DNA of 24,362 nt from Lachnospiraceae bacterium (lineage in GTDB: Bacteria; Bacillota; Clostridia; Lachnospirales; Lachnospiraceae): the NCBI GenBank assembly GCA_021199405.1, contig JAJQID010000211.1:1-24362 (forward strand), in the 5' to 3' direction. Under the pieces are notes generated by a model. That model ran no database searches. It saw nothing but the letters and a program-made list of their open reading frames with translations, and was not told the origin of the DNA. This document shows positions 1-10,066 of the stretch, piece by piece; position 1 is the stretch's first letter, and the number at the start of each line of letters is the position of its first letter. The position numbers and the translations under genes were made by a program.

Positions 1-2
1 GT

Positions 3-158
3 TGTTATGAGAATTTTCCCGCTTCGACGGCTGGCATGGATTCGCTGATGATAAATACAGTAAAAAATGGTGCGGGACCATTGGCTTTAAAAGAGATATC
101 TGTTGATTTAAGGAAAAAATCGCTTCACGGATTCTGTCAGAAAAGGAGAGGGCAATGA
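3..158 (+). CDS. possible C-terminal end of an upstream gene (partial)
   Basis: A reading frame is open from the left edge of the window to a TGA at 156-158, giving about 51 residues with no recognisable domain. Its stop overlaps the ATG of the giant surface protein (ATGA at 155-158), a layout typical of translationally coupled operon genes. That overlap is the main reason to take the frame seriously. Without the upstream sequence the family cannot be named, and an open frame this short can occur by chance. If real, the pilus operon starts further left and the giant protein is not the first gene. Confidence 0.4.
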   Translation, partial: CYENFPASTAGMDSLMINTVKNGAGPLALKEISVDLRKKSLHGFCQKRRGQ

Positions 159-3100
159 AAAATATTGTGAGCGCCTACATAGAAAAATTCAGGAAAGAAC
201 GGCATGAGCGGCTGAAACAGGCCGGAATATTGCTGTTGCTGGCGATGCTGGTGACGTCTGGTGTCACCTGGCGGCTGCATTATACCGGAATTGCCCTGAC
301 CAATGGGACCTACTGCGGCTATGAGGAGCATACCCATACTGCGGACTGCTATGAACTGAAACTGGTCTGCGGTTATGAGGACGCTCTGGATGGGGAAGAA
401 ATCACAGTGGAGGATCTGCTGGAATGGCTGGAGAAAGAGAACGGGGGTGCCGCGGAAGAAGCAGACGGGGAAGAGAATACAGAGACGCAGGAGGAGACAG
501 GCGAAGGAGAAGCAGAGACACAGGAGGAGACAGGAAAAGAAGAGGAAACGGAGACACAGGAGGCAGACGGAGAAGAGGAAGTATCGAAGCCTTCTGACCC
601 CGCTGTGCTTGGAGAGCAGATAAAAAGCCCTGAAACAGAAGTGCCGGAGGAGACGGCAAATGAGGCAGAAACCAGGGAAGATACCGGGAGCGGGGAGAAA
701 CCTGCCGATATAGAAGAAGCCAGTACGGCAGAAGCTGCTACAGTAGAATCCGGCATTATGGCTGTGGTAAATGAAACAGCGGAGGTCGGGGAGATACCAT
801 CGGCTGTAGAGCAAACGGAAAACGAACAGTCATCAGAGATCAGTGCGACCTCCGAAATTGGCGAAATGTCAGTGGCAGATGAAGCAACTGGTACGAATGG
901 AGAAACAGAGGCCGAAGACATATCCGGAAATGAAGAAGCACAAGTGTCTGACGAAACAGTTAGTGCTGATGCAGGGATAGAGATCGGAGAAGCAAGTGAA
1001 AATGAAGAAGTGATGCCGACTGACGAAACAACCGGTACAGATGTAGAGTCGGAGGCTGGAGATGTATCCGGAAATGAAGAAGCACCAGCGTCAGATGAAA
1101 CAGTTAGCGATAATGCAGAGACGGATAGCGAGGAAGCGAGTGAAAATGAAGAAGCAACGCCGTCTGATGAAATAACCGGTACAGATGTAGAGGCAGAAAC
1201 CGGTGAAACGCCAGAAAAGGAAGAAATACCATCGGACGATGAAACGTCTGACACACCCCATGTCCACACAATTGACTGTTATGAGCTGGTGCTGACCTGT
1301 GAACTGGAGGAGCACACCCATAGCGTAGCCTGTTATTCTGATGTGACCGCTGATGTGGAGACTGCGGAGGATTGGGAGGCTTCCCTTCCCGGAAATTTAT
1401 CGGAGGAGGATTTCGCCGGGAATCTGGTGAAGGTGGCGTCCAGCCAGTTGGGCTACACCGAGAGCACCGCCAATTTTATTCAGGCGGAGGATGAGGAAAT
1501 AAGGCTGGGCTATACCCGCTACGGCGCCTGGTATGGCAATGAGTACGGCGAATGGGACGCCATGTTCGCTGCTTTTTGCGTGCATTACGCAGGGATTCCT
1601 GAGGAGGAATTTCCTGTCAATTCCGGCGCCTATGCTTGGGCAGCGCAACTGAAGGAGCTGGGATTGTATGCCACTGCCGGGGATTACATTCCCGAGGCGG
1701 GAGACCTGATTTTCTTTGACACAGATGAGGATGGAAAAGCGGACCGAGTGGGAATTGTGGAAGCAGCCGTCGCGGAGGAAACAGATTCAGCTGATATGCC
1801 AAATGCCGCAGATGAACAGACGCCAGTTACAGTTGAAAATGATACGGCTGAACAGAACAGCTCTGCTCCGGAAAACACAACAGATGGGCAAGCTTCAACA
1901 GATAGGGAGGCTGAACCGGAAGAGGCTGAAGACACAGTCGAATCTGAAAATGACTCATCAAAATTCGAAAACACGAACGATGACATGGATGAGGACGCGG
2001 GCGCAGAAGAGGCTGCCCCGGTTCCGAACGTAATTTACGTCATAGAGGGCGATTACCGCACAGAGGGTGCGGAAGCGGACGCCGTCTGTGAGAACCAGTA
2101 TGCCATTGAGGACGCTGCAATTCTCGGCTACGGCCTGATCTCTGCCCTGATGGAAGAGGAGGAAATCATTTCGGAGGAGGATCAGAATCTGCCGGAAGTG
2201 GAGCTGACAGAACAGACACTGGAAGCGGTCTGCGATGATATTATTGTGACAGTCTCCGGTCTCCTGCCGGAGGGAGCCCGCGTGGAGGCTTCCCTGCTGG
2301 ATGATGTGGAAATCGAGGATACCACCGTCCTGTTCGCCATGAATATTGCCATTCTTCTGGAGGACGGCACTGAGTACGAGCCGGAGGAGGACACCATCAC
2401 TGTGACCTTTGTCTCCCCCTCATTCGATGGCAAGGGCACCACTGTTTACACCGTGTACTATGTCCCTGAGGAGGGAGAACCGGAGCTTCTGGATACGGAA
2501 ACCGGGGAGGGCACCGTCAGCTTTGACGCGGAGCACTTTTCCACCTACGCCGTCACCGCCAGCGAGGAGGAAACCGCCACATCAATAGTCGCCAGCGGGA
2601 CCTGTGGCACGAATCTGACATGGACGCTGGATGGGGATGGGGTGCTGACTATTTCAGGGACGGGGGAGATGACGAGCTATTCCAGTGGTGGCGCTCCTTG
2701 GTACAGCTATCGTTCTTCTATTACATCAGTAGTTATTGAAAATGAAGCGACAACCATTGGAAACTATGCCTTTTATGGTTGCACGAGTCTGGCAGAGATT
2801 ACAGTACCGGAAAGTGTGACGAGTATTGGCAGTTATGCCTTCTATGGATGCAGCAGCCTTGCGAGTATAACAATACCTGATGGTGTAACAAACATTCCAA
2901 CTTATACCTTTTATAATTGCACGGGTTTAACAAGCATAACACTCCCGGAAAAATTGACGAGCATTGGGAATTACGCTTTTCGGAATTGCACAAGTCTGGA
3001 AAATATAACGCTTCCTGATGGTGTAACGAATATTGGCAACTATGCCTTCTATGGATGCAGCAGCCTTGCGAGTATAACAATACCTGATGGTGTAACAAAC

Positions 3101-6100
3101 ATTCCAACTTATACCTTTTATAATTGCACGGGTTTAACAAGCATAACACTCCCGGAAAAATTGACGAGCATTGGGAATTACGCTTTTCGGAATTGCACAA
3201 GTCTGGAAAATATAACGCTTCCTGATGGTGTAACGAATATTGGCAACTATGCCTTCTATGGATGCAGCAGCCTTGCGAGTATAACAATACCTGATGGTGT
3301 AACAAACATTCCAACTTATACCTTTTATAATTGCACGGGTTTAACAAGCATAACACTCCCGGAAAAATTGACGAGCATCGGGAATTATGCATTCCAGAAT
3401 TGTATAAGTCTGGAATGCATGGAGATACCTGGCAGCACGATAAGCATTGGAGATTACGCTTTTCAGAATTGCACAGGTTTGACAAGCATAACACTTCCGG
3501 AAGAATTGACGAGCATCGGGAATTATGCATTTCAGGATTGTATAAGTCTGGAATGCATAGAGATACCTGGCAGCATGATAAGCATTGGAGATTACGCTTT
3601 TCAGAATTGCGCAGGTATAACGAATGTAACTTTTGCTGCTCCATCAAACATAGAGAACATGGGAGCAGGAGCATTTAGTGATTGTATAAGTCTTGCCGAG
3701 GTGAATGGCCAGAGTTCTATGGTAAGCGCATTGATGTTATTTACAAATGAAAGTGTGAGTGTGACAGAGGATGTATTCTATAATACACTGCTGGGAGATG
3801 GCCTGACATTGACACAATCCGAAAAAGATGGAACTGCGGCAGCAACAGAAGTAGAGAAAAGTGGGATAACACTCACTCTTGGCGCCAGACAAAGCGCAGA
3901 GCGGCTCACCGGACAGTCAGAAAGAACCAATTTTGTCCTGGAGGTTACAGATTCAGCCAATTTAGATGATGTAACAGTTCGCGTGTATGTTTATTTTGAA
4001 AATGATGATGGATTGCTTTATGACGGGGGAATGGAAACACAGGAGGTATATTTGACAGATTCGTCTGGAAACACGACAGATAAAAAGATTTCTATTACAA
4101 TTCATGCAGTTAATGGAGAAGATTATTTTCGGGGGTTTTATTGCCTGGAGATTACTGGTGAAAGTCTGATCGCGGGCATGACCATGAATTTTTATATCGA
4201 TACCTTATATGACAGCCCTACGTCAGGTGGAGGAAAGGTGTGGATATTTGGAGAAATTTTAAATAACAGTGATGTCCCGGAAATCCACTGGCCAACAGAA
4301 AATGAATATGAATGTCAGGAAATTGAGTGGACAACAAAAACTGCTGATTACTCATTGACAAAGACAGGGGGTAGTGGCGGTACTTTTAGTTATTCAGATG
4401 ATTTGAACGCTACGGTTTATAGCGGTATGACCTATACCATAAAATTGACAAGTGAAGGGAATGGTTCAAATGATGGGAAAGATTATGTAGATAATGTGAC
4501 TTTTACGGATACGCTGACTTTGCCAAATGGGCTGGAATGGATGGATGGGCTTGAGGAAGCAATACAGGAGGGGAATTATAGAATTTTTATAGGTACAGCT
4601 TCGAGAAGTTTTATCTATGTCACTGTGGATGGAGTGGCATACACGGTTTGTAGAATCGAGAATCCAAACTATTCCTCTGTAAAAATTTCCGATATTGATT
4701 TGTTTATAGAGGATAAAACGCTTACATTGACTTGGACTCTGACAAATAAAGCAACAAAAGCGGAAATAGATATGGGAAATTTACAGTTGATATACCAAGA
4801 TGTCATCCTGGTATCGGATGAGGTGTTGGAAACTTCTACTGTAGAGATCAGTAATAAAGTTACCGCAGAGGAGACCTTTCATTATTCATCTGAGTCCAAG
4901 AGTCAAAGTGCTGAAAGAAATAGTAGTTTGACTTTGAAATCAAACGTGAAACTGACAAAAACTTCAAGCAGGGATAGCTCTATGCAGTATTGGCAAGGTG
5001 AAACTAATACATATACAATAACTTTGAGTAATACAGGATCTTTGTCAACCGTATATACGGATACTTTGATAGATAATATGACTAAGAATCTGTATATGAA
5101 ACCGGAGGACATGCAGGTATTGTTTGATGCAGATGCAGAGCATCAGCTGACGATTACGTTGAGCAACGCCGCTCTGGGAGATGCTTATGAAAAAGAGTTA
5201 GTCATGACAGTGGAAGGTGATGAATGCTATGTATCTATACAAAACACTGGACAAAGTACGGAATATGCTGGTAAGTCGACTACAGATCCGGAAAAGGTGA
5301 CTGACTCTTCTGGCGCAACGATTACGATCGGTTGGGGAGACAGTGATAATTTACAGTTGAGTTACAGTTATATGAATACGAAAGGAGAAAGCATAACAGG
5401 GACATTGACTATAGGAGAAGGTCAAGAATATTCATCCATCGAAGAGTCATTGAATGCAATCGGTTATTATGTGGATAATGCTGTCACATATCAGTTGGAA
5501 TGGAAGTTTCCAGAAGAAGGAATAACTTTACTTGGAGGACAGAATCTGACATATACATACAATGCTACGAATAAAGACACCCTGATGTTCATGACGGGGG
5601 GAGACCATGAAGAAACTGATAGTTCTGGAACGGGATCAGGGTACCAATACTTAAATCATTTAAAAAGTGGAGGCAGTACTGTTAATAGTGTAAGTGTGAG
5701 TGCAGCATATATAAATAATGATTTTGCTTTAAAAAAAGGTGTATCTTCAATCATGAGAGACGGAAATGAAATAGAAGATGACGATACAAAGGTAGAGATT
5801 GGAGATGTGATAAGCTATACAACTTCTGTCACTCACCACAGTACTTATGTTCACTCCGGAACAGCGACGTATGAAGCATTGCCGTTAGTTGATCGCATGA
5901 ATGGAGGGCAGATTCTGCTAGTACCAGCGGATTTTAATGAGGAGCTTTCAATTCTGAACCTTGAAGTAACCGAAATAAATGGGGTCTCTTATTATCAGCT
6001 GATTGATATCAGTGAAGATGGTTCTGGAACGACAACTTACGAAGGTGTGTATATTCAGGAAGGGGTTCTGGCAGATCATGTGACGGTGAGCAGCACTGCG

Positions 6101-9100
6101 GATGGAGCGCTGGACACTATGATTTATTGTTATCTTCCCATTTCCGGGAGCCAAACTAAAACTATTACCTACATGGCGCTTGTAAGTCCTGCCTCCGGGG
6201 ATTTGTCAGAAGAAAGCTCCTACAGTCTCTATAATCAGGTCTGGTTGGGGGATCACTCGGCACACAGGTTGTGGGACAGTACTTGTCTTGTGTCCAGTGT
6301 GCTGAAGATTGAAAAGGAGATTGTGACGGATCTTGGGGATAAGGACGATCCGGGGGATGATGAGACGGCGACTGACTCCATAATTGATGAGGGAGAGAAG
6401 GTAACCTATCGCTTCACGCTTCAGATGAGCGAAACCGCGCCGATCACGATCACAGGTTCCAGTATCTATGATAAACTGCCTGAGACGATTTCTTCTTATG
6501 CATGGGATTCTGCTACTGTGACAGATATCCGCTTTGTGGCGGGCAGCGATGCCGAAGTTGATGAGGATGAGCTGAGCGCATGGTCGATTTCCAGAGATGA
6601 CAGCGCAGGGACAGGCGGGTGGTATGTCACGAACCAAAATCCGGAAGATGAAGTAGTGGGATCAGGAACACAGTATTATCTGAGATGGACCGATGACTTA
6701 TCTCTGACATTTACGGGAACAATTTATGTATATGTGACATTGCAGTTTCCGTCCGATGCAGAATGGGACGAGTTCAGCAGTGAATACAAACAGCTAGTGA
6801 ATGAGCTCAATGTGTATGAACTGACGGACCAGGTATATCATTCTGTCAAAGCGGTCACAGAGGTATATCTGCAGAAGGGAGTTTATTCCACCGGAGGAAT
6901 CGTTAATTCGAGCAAGAAAATATCTGCCAGTACAGAGCAGGACAGCCTGTATTATTATGAGAACGATTCCGCGTTGTTGACAGGAATTGTCCAATATTAT
7001 GTTGTTCTCTACAATGATGGTGATACCTACCTGTATCTGACAGAAATGCAGGATATTCTGCCGACAGGGTTTACCTATCTTCACGATGAAAACAACAGCA
7101 GGGTGGCGGCGATTCTTGCCTCAACTGAGGTTTCTGTGCAGGGCTTCGATGAAACCGCTGCGGAGAATAAGACCTGTACCATCAGCTATGAGACTTCCGA
7201 GGCGGGGGACGGCAGCGGCAGACAGGCTGTGACCTTTACCTTCAGCAATGAAGAGACAATAGATAATCTTGCGTATTCTTCTGTTTATGAGATGTATTAT
7301 CTGGAGCCGGGAGAAGCTCTTGTCTTTTCTTATTATGTAAATACAAATGAATATAATGATACAGAGGATGCTGCTGAAAACCTGATTGCCATGCCTTTTT
7401 ATGACTACTGCGGCGGCGGAGTGGAAGCAGCTGACAGGGTAGAAGTAACTGTTTCCCGGACAGTATCTCAAGGGGAAAATGATGGCAGCTGTGATAAGAA
7501 TGTCAGTGCATGGGCAAAGAAACTGGGATTGAACGGGAGCGGGGAGTACGAATACTGGTTGGCTTCGGATGTAATGGTATATCGGTCGGCCATTGAACCT
7601 GGGCTTCTTAAATCGACAAGCCAGACGGTAGTAAGCACGACAGATACCGTAAACTGGGAGTTGACGGTCTGGAATTCAGGAAGATCTTTGATGACAGATT
7701 ATGTCATCACGGACGTGATGGAATATCCCTATTATTTTTATGGGGATGTGAGTTATACATTATATGATTTGAATCATGGCCTGACATCGAGCAAGGTGAC
7801 TTTGTTTACAATCAGCGGGAGGACAGCAAATGATGATAAATCAACAGAAACACTAACTCTTCAGTATATAAGTAATAGCAGTGGTGTACGTACAGAAACA
7901 GAAACGGTAACGGCAAATAGCGACCCGGTTGAAATCACTGCGTGGATGAATTTCTATGGAAGCACTTACATTAGTGTCACACTGAGGGTCGGTTTACAGG
8001 TAGTCAAAGACGATAACGACAATCCTGTGAGTGAAATTCTGTCCATTGAGATGGTCAGTGACTCCCTTGCAATACCGGCCGGAGGCCATGCTGTATTAGG
8101 CATATCCACAAAGCCCAATGGTAGCGTGCATCGGAATACGGTTTACTACAATACCAGCTACCTCACGCCCACTCAGGGCTTTGACACGGTGGTGCAGGGC
8201 AGTTCTACCGAATACACTACCATGTATTACACAGATTATACTGCCTCAGTCGTCAGTGGTGATCAGGTGACGGCAACCTATGGCTATGCCACCACGGCGG
8301 AGAAAAGCGTGACAGAATTAAATATTGATGGAGATTTGTCAGATAATACGGCGTCCTCCAGCAGCAGAACCTCCAATTATATTACCCTGTTATCAGAGGA
8401 TTCTGAATTCCAGTACAAGATGCAGTTGACCTACGCGTCGGAGTCGGACACCTATGGAGACGTCAATCGGATGGTGATCATTGACAATCTTCCGCAGCAG
8501 GGCGACGTCAGCGCCATTGGAGGGACAGATGAGAGGTACAGTGCCTTTACGGTGAATCTGGCTTCCGATCCGGAGTTCTCAGTGTCGGTAAGCTACAATG
8601 CGGATGAGGACGGCGATGGAACCAAGGAGAAGCCGGTAACTCTGAGTCTGACACAGGGCACAGATTATGTGGTGGAGTATTCGACGAAATCGACTTCATT
8701 TTCAAATGATGACTGGAATGGAGTATCCAGTACCGATTGGACATCCTCCGCGACTGGTGCCCGCTCCTTCCGCATTATTTTCCAATTTCACTCTGCGGAG
8801 GGCGATGGAATCATTACGAAAATCCCTGCCGGCGCGGTTATTACAGTAACCTTCAATGCTGTTATTGCGGATGGACAGAATATCAGTCCCTCGTCCATCG
8901 CGTGGAACAGCTATGGATATCGCTATGGAGTGACAGACCATGATTTTACTCTGGAATCCGGAACCAAAAAGGTGGGCGTGCAGACGCCCAGCGCTCCCAG
9001 CCTGACCAAGGAGCTGCAGAATTCCTCCGGGCTGGAGACAACGGCGGAGGAAGCGGAGACCTTTACCTATGTGATTTACCCGGGGACTGGGACAGTCAGC

Positions 9101-10066
9101 CTTTCCGGAAGTCTGGGGAGCGATGGAACTGAAACTTCACAGCTTCATACAATGCTTCAGACTGCCCTGAAAGAAGCCGGGATTACCTCTTATACGGTGG
9201 CGACCGTGACGGTGAACAGCGGGGACAGCAGCGCCAGCATCCAGGCTGACGCGATGAAGAACGGCGTGTTGTCAACGTGGAGCTACGACAGCGCTGGGGA
9301 GACATGGAATGAGTTGGCAGCCTCGTGGACATGGGCGGATGATACACAGTACACCGTGATGGAGTTTGAAAATACGGACAGCGATTATACCTTCGCCTCC
9401 TGGAATACGGCCACCAAAACCAACAGCTACACCTTCACCTATGACAGTGCCAGTACCCAGTCGCTGATCTGTGTCAACCAGCGGCCGTCCTGGACTCTGT
9501 ACGTCAATAAGGTGGACACGGACACACAGAGCGTTTATCTGCCGGGAGCTGTATTCGGCCTGTACAGTCAGAATCAAAATGACCAGATGAGCAAGGACGA
9601 TTATGACACCCTGCTTGAGGCGAATGCAGCGCTGAAGGCCGCTCTGGAGGAAAATGACCTTAAATATGATGATGTGAAGCAAATTTCTGTGGAAGTGGAG
9701 GTGAAAGACGGAAATGGCACTGTGACTGGTACTGATACAGAAATCTGGTACCTGTCCTCACTGAACGTCACGGGCTCCGGTGGGACCTTAAGCTTTTCGG
9801 AGTTGGTGAGAGAAAATTATTATCTTGTGGAGCTGGCGCCTCCTGACAGCTACGCGATCGTCGATTCACAGAAACAGACGCTGGTGTCCTGTACGGACAT
9901 CAACGGGGCGGTTTCCGTGACCATCGCCAACAACCTTGCCTACGAGCTGCCCAGCGCCGGTGGCGCAGGCACGGGCGGGTATACAATGGCAGGCCTACTG
10001 CTGATGAGCAGCACAGCTTACCTTCTGTATAGAAAAAAAAGTAAAAAGGAGGCTGCTGGGCGATGA
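155..10066 (+). CDS. giant LPXTG-type surface protein with BspA-like LRRs and DUF11-like stalk; probable pilus tip adhesin
   Basis: This 3303-residue protein (about 360 kDa) is probably exported and attached to the pilus or wall. The start has AAGGAGAG seven bases upstream. Visible parts, in order: membrane/signal segment about 23-47; Cys/His motif with HTHTADCY near 60-66; Glu-rich low-complexity region about 80-365; second Cys/His motif about 367-393; CHAP-like domain about 422-675, split by an acidic insert at 537-624; beta-rich linker; about 14 BspA-type 23-residue leucine-rich repeats about 866-1190. A long series of DUF11/isopeptide-like modules follows, with module starts near 1598, 1862, 2049, 2236, 2479, 2737 and 2946. 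A SpaA/Cna-B-like module begins near 3112 and contains an E-box-like YYLVELAPPDSY. The end is LPSAG (3265-3269), a hydrophobic stretch and a basic tail. First place in a pilin-sortase operon and large size suggest the tip adhesin; the ligand is unknown. Confidence 0.85.
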   Translation: MKNIVSAYIEKFRKERHERLKQAGILLLLAMLVTSGVTWRLHYTGIALTNGTYCGYEEHTHTADCYELKLVCGYEDALDGEEITVEDLLEWLEKENGGAAEEADGEENTETQEETGEGEAETQEETGKEEETETQEADGEEEVSKPSDPAVLGEQIKSPETEVPEETANEAETREDTGSGEKPADIEEASTAEAATVESGIMAVVNETAEVGEIPSAVEQTENEQSSEISATSEIGEMSVADEATGTNGETEAEDISGNEEAQVSDETVSADAGIEIGEASENEEVMPTDETTGTDVESEAGDVSGNEEAPASDETVSDNAETDSEEASENEEATPSDEITGTDVEAETGETPEKEEIPSDDETSDTPHVHTIDCYELVLTCELEEHTHSVACYSDVTADVETAEDWEASLPGNLSEEDFAGNLVKVASSQLGYTESTANFIQAEDEEIRLGYTRYGAWYGNEYGEWDAMFAAFCVHYAGIPEEEFPVNSGAYAWAAQLKELGLYATAGDYIPEAGDLIFFDTDEDGKADRVGIVEAAVAEETDSADMPNAADEQTPVTVENDTAEQNSSAPENTTDGQASTDREAEPEEAEDTVESENDSSKFENTNDDMDEDAGAEEAAPVPNVIYVIEGDYRTEGAEADAVCENQYAIEDAAILGYGLISALMEEEEIISEEDQNLPEVELTEQTLEAVCDDIIVTVSGLLPEGARVEASLLDDVEIEDTTVLFAMNIAILLEDGTEYEPEEDTITVTFVSPSFDGKGTTVYTVYYVPEEGEPELLDTETGEGTVSFDAEHFSTYAVTASEEETATSIVASGTCGTNLTWTLDGDGVLTISGTGEMTSYSSGGAPWYSYRSSITSVVIENEATTIGNYAFYGCTSLAEITVPESVTSIGSYAFYGCSSLASITIPDGVTNIPTYTFYNCTGLTSITLPEKLTSIGNYAFRNCTSLENITLPDGVTNIGNYAFYGCSSLASITIPDGVTNIPTYTFYNCTGLTSITLPEKLTSIGNYAFRNCTSLENITLPDGVTNIGNYAFYGCSSLASITIPDGVTNIPTYTFYNCTGLTSITLPEKLTSIGNYAFQNCISLECMEIPGSTISIGDYAFQNCTGLTSITLPEELTSIGNYAFQDCISLECIEIPGSMISIGDYAFQNCAGITNVTFAAPSNIENMGAGAFSDCISLAEVNGQSSMVSALMLFTNESVSVTEDVFYNTLLGDGLTLTQSEKDGTAAATEVEKSGITLTLGARQSAERLTGQSERTNFVLEVTDSANLDDVTVRVYVYFENDDGLLYDGGMETQEVYLTDSSGNTTDKKISITIHAVNGEDYFRGFYCLEITGESLIAGMTMNFYIDTLYDSPTSGGGKVWIFGEILNNSDVPEIHWPTENEYECQEIEWTTKTADYSLTKTGGSGGTFSYSDDLNATVYSGMTYTIKLTSEGNGSNDGKDYVDNVTFTDTLTLPNGLEWMDGLEEAIQEGNYRIFIGTASRSFIYVTVDGVAYTVCRIENPNYSSVKISDIDLFIEDKTLTLTWTLTNKATKAEIDMGNLQLIYQDVILVSDEVLETSTVEISNKVTAEETFHYSSESKSQSAERNSSLTLKSNVKLTKTSSRDSSMQYWQGETNTYTITLSNTGSLSTVYTDTLIDNMTKNLYMKPEDMQVLFDADAEHQLTITLSNAALGDAYEKELVMTVEGDECYVSIQNTGQSTEYAGKSTTDPEKVTDSSGATITIGWGDSDNLQLSYSYMNTKGESITGTLTIGEGQEYSSIEESLNAIGYYVDNAVTYQLEWKFPEEGITLLGGQNLTYTYNATNKDTLMFMTGGDHEETDSSGTGSGYQYLNHLKSGGSTVNSVSVSAAYINNDFALKKGVSSIMRDGNEIEDDDTKVEIGDVISYTTSVTHHSTYVHSGTATYEALPLVDRMNGGQILLVPADFNEELSILNLEVTEINGVSYYQLIDISEDGSGTTTYEGVYIQEGVLADHVTVSSTADGALDTMIYCYLPISGSQTKTITYMALVSPASGDLSEESSYSLYNQVWLGDHSAHRLWDSTCLVSSVLKIEKEIVTDLGDKDDPGDDETATDSIIDEGEKVTYRFTLQMSETAPITITGSSIYDKLPETISSYAWDSATVTDIRFVAGSDAEVDEDELSAWSISRDDSAGTGGWYVTNQNPEDEVVGSGTQYYLRWTDDLSLTFTGTIYVYVTLQFPSDAEWDEFSSEYKQLVNELNVYELTDQVYHSVKAVTEVYLQKGVYSTGGIVNSSKKISASTEQDSLYYYENDSALLTGIVQYYVVLYNDGDTYLYLTEMQDILPTGFTYLHDENNSRVAAILASTEVSVQGFDETAAENKTCTISYETSEAGDGSGRQAVTFTFSNEETIDNLAYSSVYEMYYLEPGEALVFSYYVNTNEYNDTEDAAENLIAMPFYDYCGGGVEAADRVEVTVSRTVSQGENDGSCDKNVSAWAKKLGLNGSGEYEYWLASDVMVYRSAIEPGLLKSTSQTVVSTTDTVNWELTVWNSGRSLMTDYVITDVMEYPYYFYGDVSYTLYDLNHGLTSSKVTLFTISGRTANDDKSTETLTLQYISNSSGVRTETETVTANSDPVEITAWMNFYGSTYISVTLRVGLQVVKDDNDNPVSEILSIEMVSDSLAIPAGGHAVLGISTKPNGSVHRNTVYYNTSYLTPTQGFDTVVQGSSTEYTTMYYTDYTASVVSGDQVTATYGYATTAEKSVTELNIDGDLSDNTASSSSRTSNYITLLSEDSEFQYKMQLTYASESDTYGDVNRMVIIDNLPQQGDVSAIGGTDERYSAFTVNLASDPEFSVSVSYNADEDGDGTKEKPVTLSLTQGTDYVVEYSTKSTSFSNDDWNGVSSTDWTSSATGARSFRIIFQFHSAEGDGIITKIPAGAVITVTFNAVIADGQNISPSSIAWNSYGYRYGVTDHDFTLESGTKKVGVQTPSAPSLTKELQNSSGLETTAEEAETFTYVIYPGTGTVSLSGSLGSDGTETSQLHTMLQTALKEAGITSYTVATVTVNSGDSSASIQADAMKNGVLSTWSYDSAGETWNELAASWTWADDTQYTVMEFENTDSDYTFASWNTATKTNSYTFTYDSASTQSLICVNQRPSWTLYVNKVDTDTQSVYLPGAVFGLYSQNQNDQMSKDDYDTLLEANAALKAALEENDLKYDDVKQISVEVEVKDGNGTVTGTDTEIWYLSSLNVTGSGGTLSFSELVRENYYLVELAPPDSYAIVDSQKQTLVSCTDINGAVSVTIANNLAYELPSAGGAGTGGYTMAGLLLMSSTAYLLYRKKSKKEAAGR
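878..1225 (+). repeat. imperfect 144-bp (48-residue) acidic repeats inside the giant surface protein
   Basis: Two consecutive 48-residue units (878-1021 and 1022-1165), followed by a partial third from 1166, share the pattern DE-TGT...SGNEEA..SDETVS...EASENEE. All are rich in Glu, Asp, Ser and Thr. The copies have diverged at the DNA level, so this is an older expansion than the leucine-rich repeat array further on. The region is probably a disordered, highly charged spacer that projects later domains away from the membrane. Shorter TQEETG-type repeats precede it at about 478-560. Confidence 0.8.
2834..3378 (+). repeat. perfect 207-bp tandem repeat (2.6 copies) coding three LRR units each
   Basis: Copies start at 2834, 3041 and 3248, and the third is identical up to 3378, where a T to C change (GCATT to GCATC) begins the divergence. 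Each 207-bp unit codes for 69 residues, that is three 23-residue BspA-type leucine-rich repeats, so gain or loss of a unit keeps the reading frame. No difference was seen between copies by eye, including at third codon positions, which points to very recent duplication. Confidence 0.92.
3373..3616 (+). repeat. near-perfect 138-bp tandem repeat (1.8 copies) coding two LRR units each
   Basis: A second repeat period follows directly on the 207-bp array. Copies start at 3373 and 3511 (138 bp, 46 residues, two leucine-rich units). The copies differ at only a few positions, for example ISLECMEIPGS versus ISLECIEIPGS. This shows that the leucine-rich repeat array has expanded by at least two separate duplication events with different unit sizes. 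Confidence 0.85.

Noticed and set aside
373..1269. 298-codon minus-strand frame rich in Ser, Val and Ala opposite the acidic repeats
   Set aside because: It is the mirror of GA-rich repeat codons in the giant gene; it has no ribosome site, and its serine-rich repeats simply reflect the plus-strand repeats.
2834..3616. Regular repeats resembling a CRISPR array
   Set aside because: There are no unique spacers; the repeats are continuous, in frame and code for BspA-type leucine-rich repeats.
2799..3674. 291-codon minus-strand frame opposite the LRR array
   Set aside because: It repeats with the same period as the LRR DNA, a by-product of the tandem repeat; no start signal or domain.
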